Shown: positions 8,429 through 17,191 of the stretch, one piece after another
How positions within the stretch are numbered: the stretch's first letter is position 1
Layout of the letters: each line of letters begins with the position of its first letter
NCBI RefSeq assembly: GCF_002105555.1
Contig: NZ_CP020613.1
Location: forward strand, 1-64,000
DNA length: 64,000 bases
Direction: 5' to 3'
From: Paracoccus contaminans
GTDB lineage: Bacteria > Pseudomonadota > Alphaproteobacteria > Rhodobacterales > Rhodobacteraceae
Translations under genes and position numbers: made by a program
Notes under the pieces: model-generated
Told to the model about the DNA's origin: nothing
What the model saw: the letters and a program-made list of their open reading frames with translations, nothing else
Database searches by the model: none

Positions 8429-9917
8429 TCTGGTCGGCGTCCGGGGCGCGGTCGCGGTAGGGGTCGATGGAACCGGGGCGGGGCGCGAAACCCAGCTTGC
8501 CGGGGTTGAACAGGTTCTGCGGGTCGAGAGCGGCCTTGATCTTGCGCAGCACCGCCATCCCCTCGCCATGTTCGGCATCCATCCAGGGCGCGCGGAACAG
8601 CCCGCTGCCATGATGATGGGCGATCGAGCCGCCGTGGCGCAGCGTCTCGCCGGTGGCGATCTCCCACAGTTCGGCATGCAGCGGCAGGGCCTTGTCCTGC
8701 TCCATCGGCGGAAGGCGGATGGTCATGTACTGGCACACCCCCTCGGGGTAGACATGCGACCAGTGGGCGCTGAAATGCGCGTCCGGCGCCACCGCCGCGA
8801 TGCGCGCGGCGATGGTGTCGTAAAGCGAGGCCACCCTGCTCCAGTTCACGGTCACCTCGATGGTGTCGTTGTAATAGCCCTTGTCGAGCCATTGCTTGGT
8901 GATCGAGGTGTAGCGGTGGGCGCGCCAGTCGTCGAAGGGGGCGGTTTCGGTTTCCACGGCGTCCAGTTCGGCCGCAAAGCCGCGCACCAGATCGGCCTCG
9001 GCGGCGACGATGCCCGGCTCGCCGCACAGGACGATGTTGGCCATCACCGGGCGGGCGGCGAAGGCCGCGATCCCCTCCACCCGGCCGCGGGTTTCCTTTT
9101 CGTCATAGATGCGGACGATGCGCGGGTGCAGCCCCGCCTGCATGATCCGCCGGGCAAGGGACAGCGCCGCGCCGCGGTCGGGCAGGGCCAGCACGATCAC
9201 CGTCTCGGCCTCGGGCAGCTTCCAGATCCGCATGGTCAACCGGGTGATGATCGCCAGCGTGCCCTCGTTGCCGACGATCAGATCCAGGATCGACGGGCCG
9301 GAGGCGCGCTTTGGCAGCGGCCGCACCGTGAGGATGTTGCCGTCGGGCATCACCGCCTCAAGGCCCACGACGATATTCTCGATCTTGCCGAAGCGGCTCG
9401 ATTCCTGCCCGCCGCCGCGGCAGGCCGCCCAGCCCCCCACGGTCGAGATGGTCAGCGACTGCGGCAGGTGCCCCGAGGTATAGCCGGCCTCGTTCAGCGC
9501 CGCCTCGAAATCCTCGCCGTTCATGCCGGCCTCGACGGTGACGAGGTTGTTTTCGCGGTCGAGATCGAGGATGCGGTTCATGCGGCGCAGATCGACCATG
9601 ATCTCGTGCCCCAGCGGGATGATCCCGCCCAGCACGCCCGAGCCGCGGCCATAGGGGATCAGCGGCCGGTCGTCGGCCGCGGCCTTGCGGACGATCGCCA
9701 CCACGTCCTCGGTCGAGCCGGGGCGGACCACGACATCGGGCAGGGTGCCGACCAGCGCGCCCTCGCGGGCACGGAAATTGGCATAAGGCAGCCGGTCATG
9801 GGCATAGCGGCCGCGCGAATCGGGGTCCGTGAGGACGTGATCGGACCCGATCAGCGCGCCGAACGCGGTGCCGAGATCATTCTGTGTCAACGGACTGTTC
9901 TCCCTTTGCGGCGCCAT
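8421..9917 (-). CDS. FAD-linked oxidase, alkyl-DHAP synthase/YgcU-like
   Basis: A flavoprotein of up to 498 residues from the VAO/PCMH superfamily. The FAD-binding half shows VVVRPGSTEDVVAIVRKA, PYGRGSGVLGG and SGHLPQSLTISTVGG. The C-terminal half has GGSIAHHHGSGL, the triple-His active-site segment of alkylglycerone-phosphate synthases, and a terminal NPGKLGF. The nearest E. coli analogue by motif is YgcU. It probably oxidises a hydroxyl of the transported compound or its phosphate. The first ATG (9917) lacks a clear ribosome site. A TTG at 9890 preceded by GGGAG is a credible alternative start. It is the first structural gene of the operon, directly downstream of the LacI-type operator. Confidence 0.88.
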   Translation of the reverse strand: MAPQRENSPLTQNDLGTAFGALIGSDHVLTDPDSRGRYAHDRLPYANFRAREGALVGTLPDVVVRPGSTEDVVAIVRKAAADDRPLIPYGRGSGVLGGIIPLGHEIMVDLRRMNRILDLDRENNLVTVEAGMNGEDFEAALNEAGYTSGHLPQSLTISTVGGWAACRGGGQESSRFGKIENIVVGLEAVMPDGNILTVRPLPKRASGPSILDLIVGNEGTLAIITRLTMRIWKLPEAETVIVLALPDRGAALSLARRIMQAGLHPRIVRIYDEKETRGRVEGIAAFAARPVMANIVLCGEPGIVAAEADLVRGFAAELDAVETETAPFDDWRAHRYTSITKQWLDKGYYNDTIEVTVNWSRVASLYDTIAARIAAVAPDAHFSAHWSHVYPEGVCQYMTIRLPPMEQDKALPLHAELWEIATGETLRHGGSIAHHHGSGLFRAPWMDAEHGEGMAVLRKIKAALDPQNLFNPGKLGFAPRPGSIDPYRDRAPDADQNG

Positions 9918-9931
9918 TGCTCAAGCGTTGC

Positions 9932-9980
9932 GCAATCGTTTGCTCAAAGGGACGTTGCGCCAGCGCATGCGCGTTGTCAA
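9932..9980 (-). promoter_or_regulatory. Promoter and LacI-type operator of the polyol operon
   Basis: On the minus strand a -35 box TTGACA (9975-9980) is followed after 17 bp by a weak -10 (CAACGT, 9952-9957). About 9 bp further is the near-palindrome GCAAACGATTGC (forward coordinates 9932-9943), which has the central CG and A/T-flanked symmetry of LacI-family operators. A second partial site, CAAGCGTTG, lies at 9922-9930. The position at or just after the expected start of transcription fits repression by the LacI protein encoded immediately upstream. Confidence 0.5.
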
Positions 9981-9988
9981 ATGCTATT

Positions 9989-11017
9989 CTACGCGGAATG
10001 CGGCGGCGCGGATGAGCCGCGGACCATCAGCTCGCCTGGCGGCAGCAGCAGCGGCCCGTCCCATCCCTCGCCGCGCGAATCGCCGTCGATCAGCGCCAGC
10101 AGCCGGCGGACCGCGGCGCCCCCCATGTCCCGCGTCGGCAGCGCCACGGTGGTGACCTGCGGATAGACGACGCGGGCCAGCAGATCATCATGCATCGTCA
10201 CGACCGACACATCCTCGGGCACCCGCAGCGCCAGCTCATGCAGGCGCGAGATCGCCGCCACCCCGGTCAGCAGCGTCGCCGCCTGGATCGCCGTAACCCG
10301 CTGGGCGATCAGCCGATCGACGGCGGCGGGCACTTCGTCGGGGTTATAGCCGGCTTCGGCGACAAGATGCTCGCCATGGTCAAGGCCGGCCGCTGCCAGC
10401 GCCGTCTGCCAGCCGCGCAGCCGCATCTCGCCGTTGAAGCGCCCGCGCCGGCCGGCGAGATGGCCGATTCGCCGGTGCCCCAGGCCGATCAGGTGCGCCA
10501 CGCCGATTTCCGCCGCGCGGCCGGTGTCCATCGCAACGCAGTTGTCGTTGCCGGCCAGATGCCGGTTCAGGATCACATGGGGCCGGTCGCTGGCCGCAAG
10601 GGTGCGGCGCAGGCTGTCATTTTCATCAAAGCTGGCGATGATCACCCCTTCGATGAGGCTTGTCCTGGCCAGGTCCGCCATCATCTGGCGAGCATCGCCA
10701 TGTTCATAGCAGACCAGCAGCGCATAGCCGGCGCGGCGCGCCTCGATCTCGGCCCCGATGATCGCCGAGGCAAAGACCGGGTTCTCGATCTGCGGCACCA
10801 CCATCAGCAGCGTGGATGAGCGCGCCGTCTTCAGCGCCCGCGCGATCGGGTTGACCTTGTAGCCCAGCCGGCCCGCCGCCTCGATGATGCGGCTGCGCGT
10901 GGCGTCGGCCACCCGCCCCTTGTTCTGCAGCACCCTGCTGACGGTCGACACATCTACCCCGACCTCGGCCGCGACATCGCGAAGGGTGACAGGGGGTTTG
11001 GGATCGGACACCGCCAC
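9989..11017 (-). CDS. LacI-family transcriptional regulator
   Basis: A 342-residue regulator. The N-terminal helix-turn-helix reads TLRDVAAEVGVDVSTVSRVL, followed by the hinge helix region NPIARALKTARS and a periplasmic-binding-protein-like effector domain (IIGAEIEARRAGYALLVC, LIGLGHRRIGHLAG). The start appears to be a GTG with a poor ribosome site. It lies directly upstream of the polyol operon on the same strand, and an operator of the right type occurs between its stop and the flavoprotein gene. It is therefore very likely the local repressor, with the transported compound or a derivative as inducer. Confidence 0.93.
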   Translation of the reverse strand: MAVSDPKPPVTLRDVAAEVGVDVSTVSRVLQNKGRVADATRSRIIEAAGRLGYKVNPIARALKTARSSTLLMVVPQIENPVFASAIIGAEIEARRAGYALLVCYEHGDARQMMADLARTSLIEGVIIASFDENDSLRRTLAASDRPHVILNRHLAGNDNCVAMDTGRAAEIGVAHLIGLGHRRIGHLAGRRGRFNGEMRLRGWQTALAAAGLDHGEHLVAEAGYNPDEVPAAVDRLIAQRVTAIQAATLLTGVAAISRLHELALRVPEDVSVVTMHDDLLARVVYPQVTTVALPTRDMGGAAVRRLLALIDGDSRGEGWDGPLLLPPGELMVRGSSAPPHSA

Positions 11018-11499
11018 TCCACAAGGTTGCCTGGGGGCAGGCGCCCGGCGCCAGCGCCAAGGCGGCGCGGCGGGCGCGGCCCTGCCTTCATACCTAGGAC
11101 GGTTGCGCGCCTGCTGTAAACGGCAGGCCGCTCAGATGGAGGCCGGCGGAGCGGCGGGCGGGCAGGCCCCGGCGGCTCGGCCGCAGGCGCGCGGCAGCCC
11201 GGCCCCGCACCGGGTTCATCATGCAGCCTGATCGCCACGCATGATGCGCCTAGGGCGGCTTGCGAGCGGCGGCGGCGACGCGCGCGTTGCCGCGAGAACG
11301 CCGATGCATGCGCGCCAGCGCGCAGCTTGGTTACATAATTGCGTATATCAACAGTTCCGGAATTGCCGATGCCGGCCCCTGGCCAGACTGCGCCGGCATG
11401 CCGAGGTGACAGGCGCGCGGTCTGCTGCCGTCCTCCCCCTTCCGCGGTCCCGGCGATTGATCCGGGACGGCCGGCAGGGCTCGTCGCGGATCAACGCCT
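11018..11499. other. Intergenic region without recognised gene
   Basis: About 480 bp between the LacI gene start and the uxuB stop. It is GC-rich at both ends, with a short AT-richer patch near 11330-11370. Open frames on both strands are short, have no recognisable domain and lack ribosome sites. It must hold the lacI promoter, which I could not pinpoint, and the end of the uxu transcript. Confidence 0.5.
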
Positions 11500-12903
11500 T
11501 CATGGGCGCAGGCCCATGATCGCGGCGTCCACGCGGGCGCGCCATGCCGCATCATGGGCCAGCGCGTCAGGGAACAGCCCGGCGATGGCGAAGAAGGGCG
11601 CCGAGGGCGCATCGTCCGGCATCGCCGCCGCCGCGGCCAGCAGCTCGGCCGAGCGGGGATCGTCGGCCTGCCCGCGATGGGCCAGCGCGGCCATCCAGGC
11701 GCCGGTGGCAAGGGCAAAGGCGCCACCGTCAGATCCAGCCGCCAGCGCGTCGGCCGCCGGCGACAGGATGCGCTGGGGCAGCTTTTGCGAGGTGTCCATC
11801 GCGATCTGCACGCAGCGATGGGCGATCGCGGGGTTGGCAAAGCGGGTCAGCAGGTCGGCCCGATAGGCCGCAAGGTCGATCCCCGGCACCGGGTCCAGCG
11901 TCGCCGCCGCGGCCTGCATATGCGCGCCGACCTGCGCCGCCAGCGCGGGCACGGCCATCACGTCGCGGACATGGTCCAGCCCGTTCAGGATGCCCAGATG
12001 CGCGGCCAGCGTATGCGCGCCGTTCAGCATCCGCAGCTTCATCTTTTCATGGGGGGCGACATCGGCGACGAAGATCGCGCCCGCGGCCTCCCATGCCGGG
12101 CGGCCCATGGGGAAATGATCCTCGATCACCCATTGCAGGAACGGCTCGGTTTCGACCGCCAGCGCGTCATCGGCCCCCAGCGCGGCGGCGGCGCGGGCGC
12201 GGGTTTCGTCGGTCGCGGCCGGAACGATGCGGTCCACCATGCTGGAGGGAAAGGCGACCTTGGCCGCGATCCAGTCGGCCAAGGCGGGATCGCGCCGGGC
12301 GGCGAAATCGCACACCAGGCGCGACAGCACGCGGCCATTGGACGGCAGGTTGTCGCAGGACAGCACCGTGAAGGGCGCGATGCCCGCAGCGCGGCGCCGG
12401 GCCAGCGCCTCGACCAGCAGCCCGACCGCGCCTTGCGGATGGGCGGGGTTCGCCAGGTCGGCGGCGATCGAGGGATGGGCGATGTCCAGCCCGCCTGTCG
12501 CGGGGTCAAGGCCATAGGCCTTTTCCGTCACCGTCAGCGTCACGATGCGCGTTGCCGGATCGGCCATGCGGGCCAGCACCGCCCCGGCATCCTCGGCGGC
12601 GCAAAGCCAGCCCACTGTTGCGCCGATCACCTCGGTGCTGTCACCATCCGCGCCGCGCATGGTGACGGAATACAGCCCGTCCTGCGCGGCCAGATCACGG
12701 ATCGGCTGGGCCGAGCGCAAATTCACCGCGACGATCCCCCAGGGGCCGAAATCCTGCCGCAGCGCCGCCTGAGTGGCCACGGCCTGATGCGCGCGGTGGA
12801 AGGCGCCAAAGCCCAGGTGAACGATGCCCGGCGTCAGCGCCGCGCGGTCATGGCCGGGCGGGTTGACTGCGGGGGGCAGCGGGGCGGCGTCCGTCAGTCT
12901 CAT
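11500..12903 (-). CDS. uxuB: Fructuronate reductase / D-mannonate oxidoreductase
   Basis: A 467-residue member of the long-chain mannitol dehydrogenase family. The N-terminal Rossmann region reads IVHLGFGAFHRAHQA. The catalytic block KMKLRMLNGAH contains the Lys, Asn and His of the family's K-x5-N-x2-H motif. The ATG at 12903 overlaps the uxuA stop by 4 nt, and the longer open frame upstream is antisense-like sequence within uxuA. UxuB reduces D-fructuronate to D-mannonate with NADH. The assignment over mannitol 2-dehydrogenase or altronate oxidoreductase rests on the direct coupling with uxuA. It is the last gene of the TRAP operon. Confidence 0.88.
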   Translation of the reverse strand: MRLTDAAPLPPAVNPPGHDRAALTPGIVHLGFGAFHRAHQAVATQAALRQDFGPWGIVAVNLRSAQPIRDLAAQDGLYSVTMRGADGDSTEVIGATVGWLCAAEDAGAVLARMADPATRIVTLTVTEKAYGLDPATGGLDIAHPSIAADLANPAHPQGAVGLLVEALARRRAAGIAPFTVLSCDNLPSNGRVLSRLVCDFAARRDPALADWIAAKVAFPSSMVDRIVPAATDETRARAAAALGADDALAVETEPFLQWVIEDHFPMGRPAWEAAGAIFVADVAPHEKMKLRMLNGAHTLAAHLGILNGLDHVRDVMAVPALAAQVGAHMQAAAATLDPVPGIDLAAYRADLLTRFANPAIAHRCVQIAMDTSQKLPQRILSPAADALAAGSDGGAFALATGAWMAALAHRGQADDPRSAELLAAAAAMPDDAPSAPFFAIAGLFPDALAHDAAWRARVDAAIMGLRP

Positions 12904-14099
12904 GCGCCGATCCCCAGCCGGGGGTGGGACAGGGCGCGCTCGACGCCGCGCAACTCCGCCAGGCCCTTCAGCCGCCCGATCGCCGGATAGCCGGGCTGCG
13001 CCATGCGCGTCAGGTCGTCCAGGATGTCCTGCCCGTGATCGGGGCGCATGGGGATTTCGGCATCCGCCCGCCCTTCGGCCCGGCGCCGCGCCTCTTCGGC
13101 CAGCAGCGCGGCGATGACGGCGACCATGTCGGTGCCGCCCTCGAGATGCTCGTCCTCGAAGAAGGAACAGGGCGTTTCCTCCCCCTCGCGCGTGACATTG
13201 CGCAGGTGGACGAAATGGATGCGCTCGGCCAGCCGGGCGGCCATCGCGGGCAGGTCGTTGTCGCTCCGCGCGCCCAGCGATCCGGTGCAGAAGGTCACGC
13301 CATTGGCGCGGGACGGCACGGCGTCCAGCATGGCGCGGTAATCGCCTTCCGTGGACAGGATGCGCGGCAGGCCCAGCAGCGGCCATGGCGGATCGTCGGG
13401 ATGGGCGCAGATATTGATGCCGACCTGTTCCGCGACGGGCACCACCTCGGCCAGGAAATCCGTCAGGTGCCGGCGCAGCCGGTCCGCGTCGATGCCGGCA
13501 TAGGTGGCCAGCCTTTCGCGCAGCTGGTCCAGCGTATAGCCATCGGCCGATCCCGGCAGGCCCGCGCCGATGTTGCGCGACAGATCGGCGATGCGGCTGT
13601 CGGAAAAGACGGCAAAGCGGCGGGCTGCCTCGTCCGCCAGGGCGGCGGGGTAATCCTCGGCCGCGCCGGGGCGTTGCAGGATGTGGATGTCGAAGGCGAC
13701 GAAATCGGGCAGGTCAAACCGCATCGCCCGCGCGCCATGGCGGGTTTCCCAGCGCAGGTCGGTGCGCGTCCAGTCCAGCACCGGCATGAAGTTGTAACAG
13801 ACCGTGCGGATGCCGCTGCCGGCCAGCCGGCGCAGCGTTTCGGACCAATTGACGATGTGCGCGCGCCAGTCGCCCCGCTGCGTCTTGATGTCCTCGCTGA
13901 CGGGGACGCTTTCGACCACGTCCCAGACAAGGCCGCCGGCACGGATCTCGGCGTGGCGCTTGGCGATCTCGTCCTGCGGCCAGACATCGCCGGTCGGGAT
14001 GTGGTGCAGCGCGCTGACGATCCCGGTGGCGCCCGCCTGGGCGGCGTCCTGCACCGTCACCCGGTCCAGGGGGCCGAACCAGCGCCAGGTATGTCTCAT
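12900..14099 (-). CDS. uxuA: D-mannonate dehydratase
   Basis: A 399-residue TIM-barrel protein of the xylose-isomerase-like fold. It starts MRHTWRWFGPLD, as UxuA proteins do. Metal-ligand segments include CAHPDDPPWPLLG, FCTGSLG, VHLRNV and RPDHGQ. The enzyme dehydrates D-mannonate to 2-keto-3-deoxy-D-gluconate in a Mn/Fe-dependent reaction. The length matches the family (about 390-400 residues). The ATG overlaps the stop of the upstream dehydrogenase gene by 4 nt, and the stop overlaps uxuB by 4 nt. No uxaC uronate isomerase is present in this cluster, which bears on the pathway's entry substrate. Confidence 0.95.
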   Translation of the reverse strand: MRHTWRWFGPLDRVTVQDAAQAGATGIVSALHHIPTGDVWPQDEIAKRHAEIRAGGLVWDVVESVPVSEDIKTQRGDWRAHIVNWSETLRRLAGSGIRTVCYNFMPVLDWTRTDLRWETRHGARAMRFDLPDFVAFDIHILQRPGAAEDYPAALADEAARRFAVFSDSRIADLSRNIGAGLPGSADGYTLDQLRERLATYAGIDADRLRRHLTDFLAEVVPVAEQVGINICAHPDDPPWPLLGLPRILSTEGDYRAMLDAVPSRANGVTFCTGSLGARSDNDLPAMAARLAERIHFVHLRNVTREGEETPCSFFEDEHLEGGTDMVAVIAALLAEEARRRAEGRADAEIPMRPDHGQDILDDLTRMAQPGYPAIGRLKGLAELRGVERALSHPRLGIGA

Positions 14100-15154
14100 G
14101 TCTCGTCTCCGAAGGTCAGGTGGACCTTGCAGGCCATGCTGCGGTCCGAGGCCAGTTCGAACGCCTCGACCGCGCGGGCCAGCGGCAGCGAATGGCTGAT
14201 GATCGGGCGCACGTCGATTTCGCGCGACCCGATCAGCCGGGCGGCCACGGCGAATTCGTCATGAAACCGCTGCGATCCGCGCCAGGTGATTTCCTTGCCG
14301 ACCAGCGCATTCAGCGGGATCGTCATGTCCCCCGTGACGCCGACCTGGATCAGCACCCCGCGCGGGCGCAGGACGGCAAAGGCGTTGCGCAGCGCGGAAG
14401 CGGCGGCCGAGCAATCGAACAGCAGATCGACCTGCCCCTTCCCTTCGGCCAGCGGCTCCATGGCCGCGGCATCGGATGCGACGTTGATCGTCTGCGCGGC
14501 GCCCATCGCCCGCGCCCGTTCCAGCGCCGCGTCGGTCAGGTCGGTGACGATCACCTCGGTCGCGCCGGCGTGGCGGGCGGCGGCTAGGACCAGCAGCCCG
14601 ATCGGCCCGGCCCCGGTGATCATCACGCGCAGACCCGCCAGATCGCCCAGCAGGGCGACCGCCTGCGAAACGGCATGCAGGCAGACGGCCAGCGGCTCGG
14701 TGCAGGCTGCCTCGGCCGGGGTGGTGCCTTGCGGAAAGGCCTGGACCTGCGCGGCGGGGACAACCAGCAGGTCGCGGAACATGCCCTGCGCATGGGGCAG
14801 GCGCATCGCGCTGCCCATGAACTGCATGTTCAGGCAATGGATCGGCTGGCCCCTGGCGCAGTATTCGCATGTCCCGCAGGGCTGCGAGGGGTTGACGGCG
14901 ACCAGCGTGCCGGGCGCCGGGCCGTCCACCCCCAGCCCCAGCGCCGCGACATGGCCCGATGCCTCGTGGCCCGCAATGATCGGCTGTCGCACCCTGACGG
15001 GGCCGAAGCCGCCATCGTGGTAATAATGCAGGTCCGATCCGCAGATGCCGCCCGCGGCCATGCGCAGCAGCACCTGCCCCTTGCCCGGCATCGGGGCGGG
15101 TTCGGTTTCCACGCGCAGGTCATGCGCGGCGTAAAGGCGGGCGACGCGATTCAT
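14096..15154 (-). CDS. idnD: Zinc-dependent L-idonate/L-gulonate-type 5-dehydrogenase
   Basis: A 352-residue medium-chain dehydrogenase. The catalytic-zinc region reads GGICGSDLHYYHDGGFG with GHEASGH, the structural-zinc cysteines lie in CGTCEYCARGQPIHC, and the Rossmann motif is GAGPIGLL. The YYHDGG signature is characteristic of IdnD. IdnD oxidises L-idonate at C5. Close relatives (RspB type) oxidise L-gulonate to D-fructuronate. Because the next two genes consume D-fructuronate and D-mannonate, the L-gulonate reaction fits this operon best (inference). The ATG overlaps the dctM stop by 4 nt. Confidence 0.85.
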   Translation of the reverse strand: MNRVARLYAAHDLRVETEPAPMPGKGQVLLRMAAGGICGSDLHYYHDGGFGPVRVRQPIIAGHEASGHVAALGLGVDGPAPGTLVAVNPSQPCGTCEYCARGQPIHCLNMQFMGSAMRLPHAQGMFRDLLVVPAAQVQAFPQGTTPAEAACTEPLAVCLHAVSQAVALLGDLAGLRVMITGAGPIGLLVLAAARHAGATEVIVTDLTDAALERARAMGAAQTINVASDAAAMEPLAEGKGQVDLLFDCSAAASALRNAFAVLRPRGVLIQVGVTGDMTIPLNALVGKEITWRGSQRFHDEFAVAARLIGSREIDVRPIISHSLPLARAVEAFELASDRSMACKVHLTFGDET

Positions 15155-16557
15155 CGGATCAGTCCCAGCTGGGTCGGCAGCCATGTCGTCAGCGCCGGCA
15201 CGAAGGTGATGATCAGCAGCGCGACGAACAGCGGGATCATCCAGGGCAGGATCGCCAGCGCGGTGCGTTCCACCGACATCCTGGAAATGCGCGCCAGCAC
15301 GAACAGCACCATCCCCACGGGCGGGGTCAGCAGGCCGATCATCAGGTTCAGCGTCAGGATCACGCCCAGATGCACCGGGTCGATCCCGTATTTCGCCGCG
15401 ACCGGCATCAGGATCGGGACGAGGATCGAGATCGCGGCGATGGTGTCCAGGAACGCGCCCACGATCAGCAGCAGGATGTTCACCACGATCAGGAAGGTCC
15501 ACCAGTTGTCGGTCAGCGCGAACATCGCGTCCGAAAACACCTGTGCCGCCTGGCTGACGGTCAGCAGCCAGGCAAAGATCGACGCGGCCGTGACGATGAA
15601 GAGGACCGAGGCGGTCGTCTCGATCGTGTCGAAGGACGCCTTGGCCAGCGTGCGGAAGGTCATCGTGCGATAGCGGACAAGGCCCAGGAACAGCGACCAA
15701 AGGACGGCCGCGACGGCGGCCTCGGTGGGCGTGAACCAGCCCATCGTCATGCCGCCGATCAGCAGCACCGGCGCCATCAGCGCCATGACGGCATGCCAGT
15801 TGAAATAGCAGTCAAGCGCGATCAGGCCCGCCAGCGCGACGATCACCGCGACGTTGATCGACAGCCCCGCCTGGATCAGCAGCCACACGGCCAGCGGAAA
15901 GCTCATCACGATCAGCACTTCCAGTCCGGCCTTGCCCAGCTCGCGCAGATCGAAGGGCGTGTCCGACCCCCAGCCATGGCGGCGGGCGAACAGCCACACG
16001 GTCAGCATCATCAGCGAGGTCATCACGATGCCGGGCAGGATGCCGGCCATGAACAGCGCGCCGATGGATGCGTTGGCCATCATCCCGTAGATGACGAAGG
16101 GCAGCGAGGGCGGAAAGATCGGGCCCAGCGTGGCCGATGCGGCGGTGACGCCCACCGCAGCCTCGACCGGATAGCCGTGGTCCTTCATCGCCTTGATCTC
16201 GATGGTGCCGATGCCGGCCGCGTCGGCCAGCGCCGTGCCGGACATGCCGGAAAACACCACCGAGCCGATGATGTTCACCTGCGCCAGCCCGCCCTTCATC
16301 CAGCCGACCAGCGACAGGGCAAAGTGATAGATGCGTCCCGTGACGCCCGCGATGTTCATCAGGTTGCCGGCCAGGATGAAGAACGGCACCGCGATCAGGG
16401 GAAAGCTTTCCACCCCCGCGATCATCCGCTGCGCCGCGACGATGTCGGGCGCGGTGCCGGTGACCAGCAGATAGATCAGCGAGGCGACCGCCATGGCGAT
16501 GGCGACGGGCGTTCCGACGATCATCAGGCCCAGGAAAGAGCCGATCAGCAACAGCAT
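15151..16557 (-). CDS. dctM: TRAP transporter large permease (DctM)
   Basis: A 468-residue polytopic membrane protein of the DctM/IT superfamily. About twelve hydrophobic segments are visible. Typical motifs are FPLIAVPFFILAGNLMN, SGMSGTALADAAGIG and FPPSLPFVIYG. It is the ion-coupled transport subunit of the TRAP system, driven by a sodium or proton gradient. It starts 3 bp after the dctQ stop and its own stop overlaps the dehydrogenase start. The substrate is presumably the aldonate/uronate degraded by the downstream enzymes. Confidence 0.93.
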   Translation of the reverse strand: MLLLIGSFLGLMIVGTPVAIAMAVASLIYLLVTGTAPDIVAAQRMIAGVESFPLIAVPFFILAGNLMNIAGVTGRIYHFALSLVGWMKGGLAQVNIIGSVVFSGMSGTALADAAGIGTIEIKAMKDHGYPVEAAVGVTAASATLGPIFPPSLPFVIYGMMANASIGALFMAGILPGIVMTSLMMLTVWLFARRHGWGSDTPFDLRELGKAGLEVLIVMSFPLAVWLLIQAGLSINVAVIVALAGLIALDCYFNWHAVMALMAPVLLIGGMTMGWFTPTEAAVAAVLWSLFLGLVRYRTMTFRTLAKASFDTIETTASVLFIVTAASIFAWLLTVSQAAQVFSDAMFALTDNWWTFLIVVNILLLIVGAFLDTIAAISILVPILMPVAAKYGIDPVHLGVILTLNLMIGLLTPPVGMVLFVLARISRMSVERTALAILPWMIPLFVALLIITFVPALTTWLPTQLGLIR

Positions 16558-16560
16558 GGG

Positions 16561-17127
16561 TCAGACTCCGATCGGGCCGGCGTCCTCGTCCACGGCGCGG
16601 CCGTGGCGCAGGTCGCGGACAAAGCGTTGCAGCGCGCGCAGCGCCATCAGGATGAAGGCGGCGAGGACGGAATAGAAGACGATGCCCCGCGGCAGATCGA
16701 CGGTGACCATCCGTTCGGACCCGACAATCTCGATATAACGCCAGAACAGCCAGGCCATGTAGGCAAAAAAGCCGATCGAGATCAGGTCGACGACAACCTG
16801 CAGCACGCGCACCGCCCCCGCAGGCAGAAAGCGATAGAGCAGATCGACCGCAATATGCCGGCCCATGCGCACGCACATCGCCGCGCCGACAAAGACGATC
16901 ACCACAAGGCAGTTGGCCGCGATCTCCTCGGTCCAGGCGAGGCTGTTGTTCAGCACATAACGGGTGAAGAACTGCAGGAACACGCACAGCGCCATCAGCC
17001 AGAACAGGGCCAGCGTGACCCAGTCCTCGATCCGGTAAGGGGACAGATCGACCTCGCTGGCGCCTTCATCCTCGAAGGCATGCGCCATTTCCGCGACGCT
17101 GACGGGGTGGTGCGGCTGGTGGCTCAT
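16561..17127 (-). CDS. dctQ: TRAP transporter small permease (DctQ)
   Basis: A 188-residue small membrane subunit with four predicted helices. The conserved family stretch LNNSLAWTEEIAANCLV and the basic-flanked VRMGRHIAVDLLYRF are present. The ATG at 17127 is chosen because AAGGA lies upstream and the protein then starts with a normal cytoplasmic tail. The longer frame begins with an arginine/proline-rich stretch that is likely untranslated. It pairs with DctM in the membrane. Confidence 0.9.
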   Translation of the reverse strand: MSHQPHHPVSVAEMAHAFEDEGASEVDLSPYRIEDWVTLALFWLMALCVFLQFFTRYVLNNSLAWTEEIAANCLVVIVFVGAAMCVRMGRHIAVDLLYRFLPAGAVRVLQVVVDLISIGFFAYMAWLFWRYIEIVGSERMVTVDLPRGIVFYSVLAAFILMALRALQRFVRDLRHGRAVDEDAGPIGV

Positions 17128-17191
17128 TCGGCCGGTCCTTGGCAATCTGGGTTGGGGACAGGGGGCCGGGCGGGCCGGCCCCCGGCGCCGG

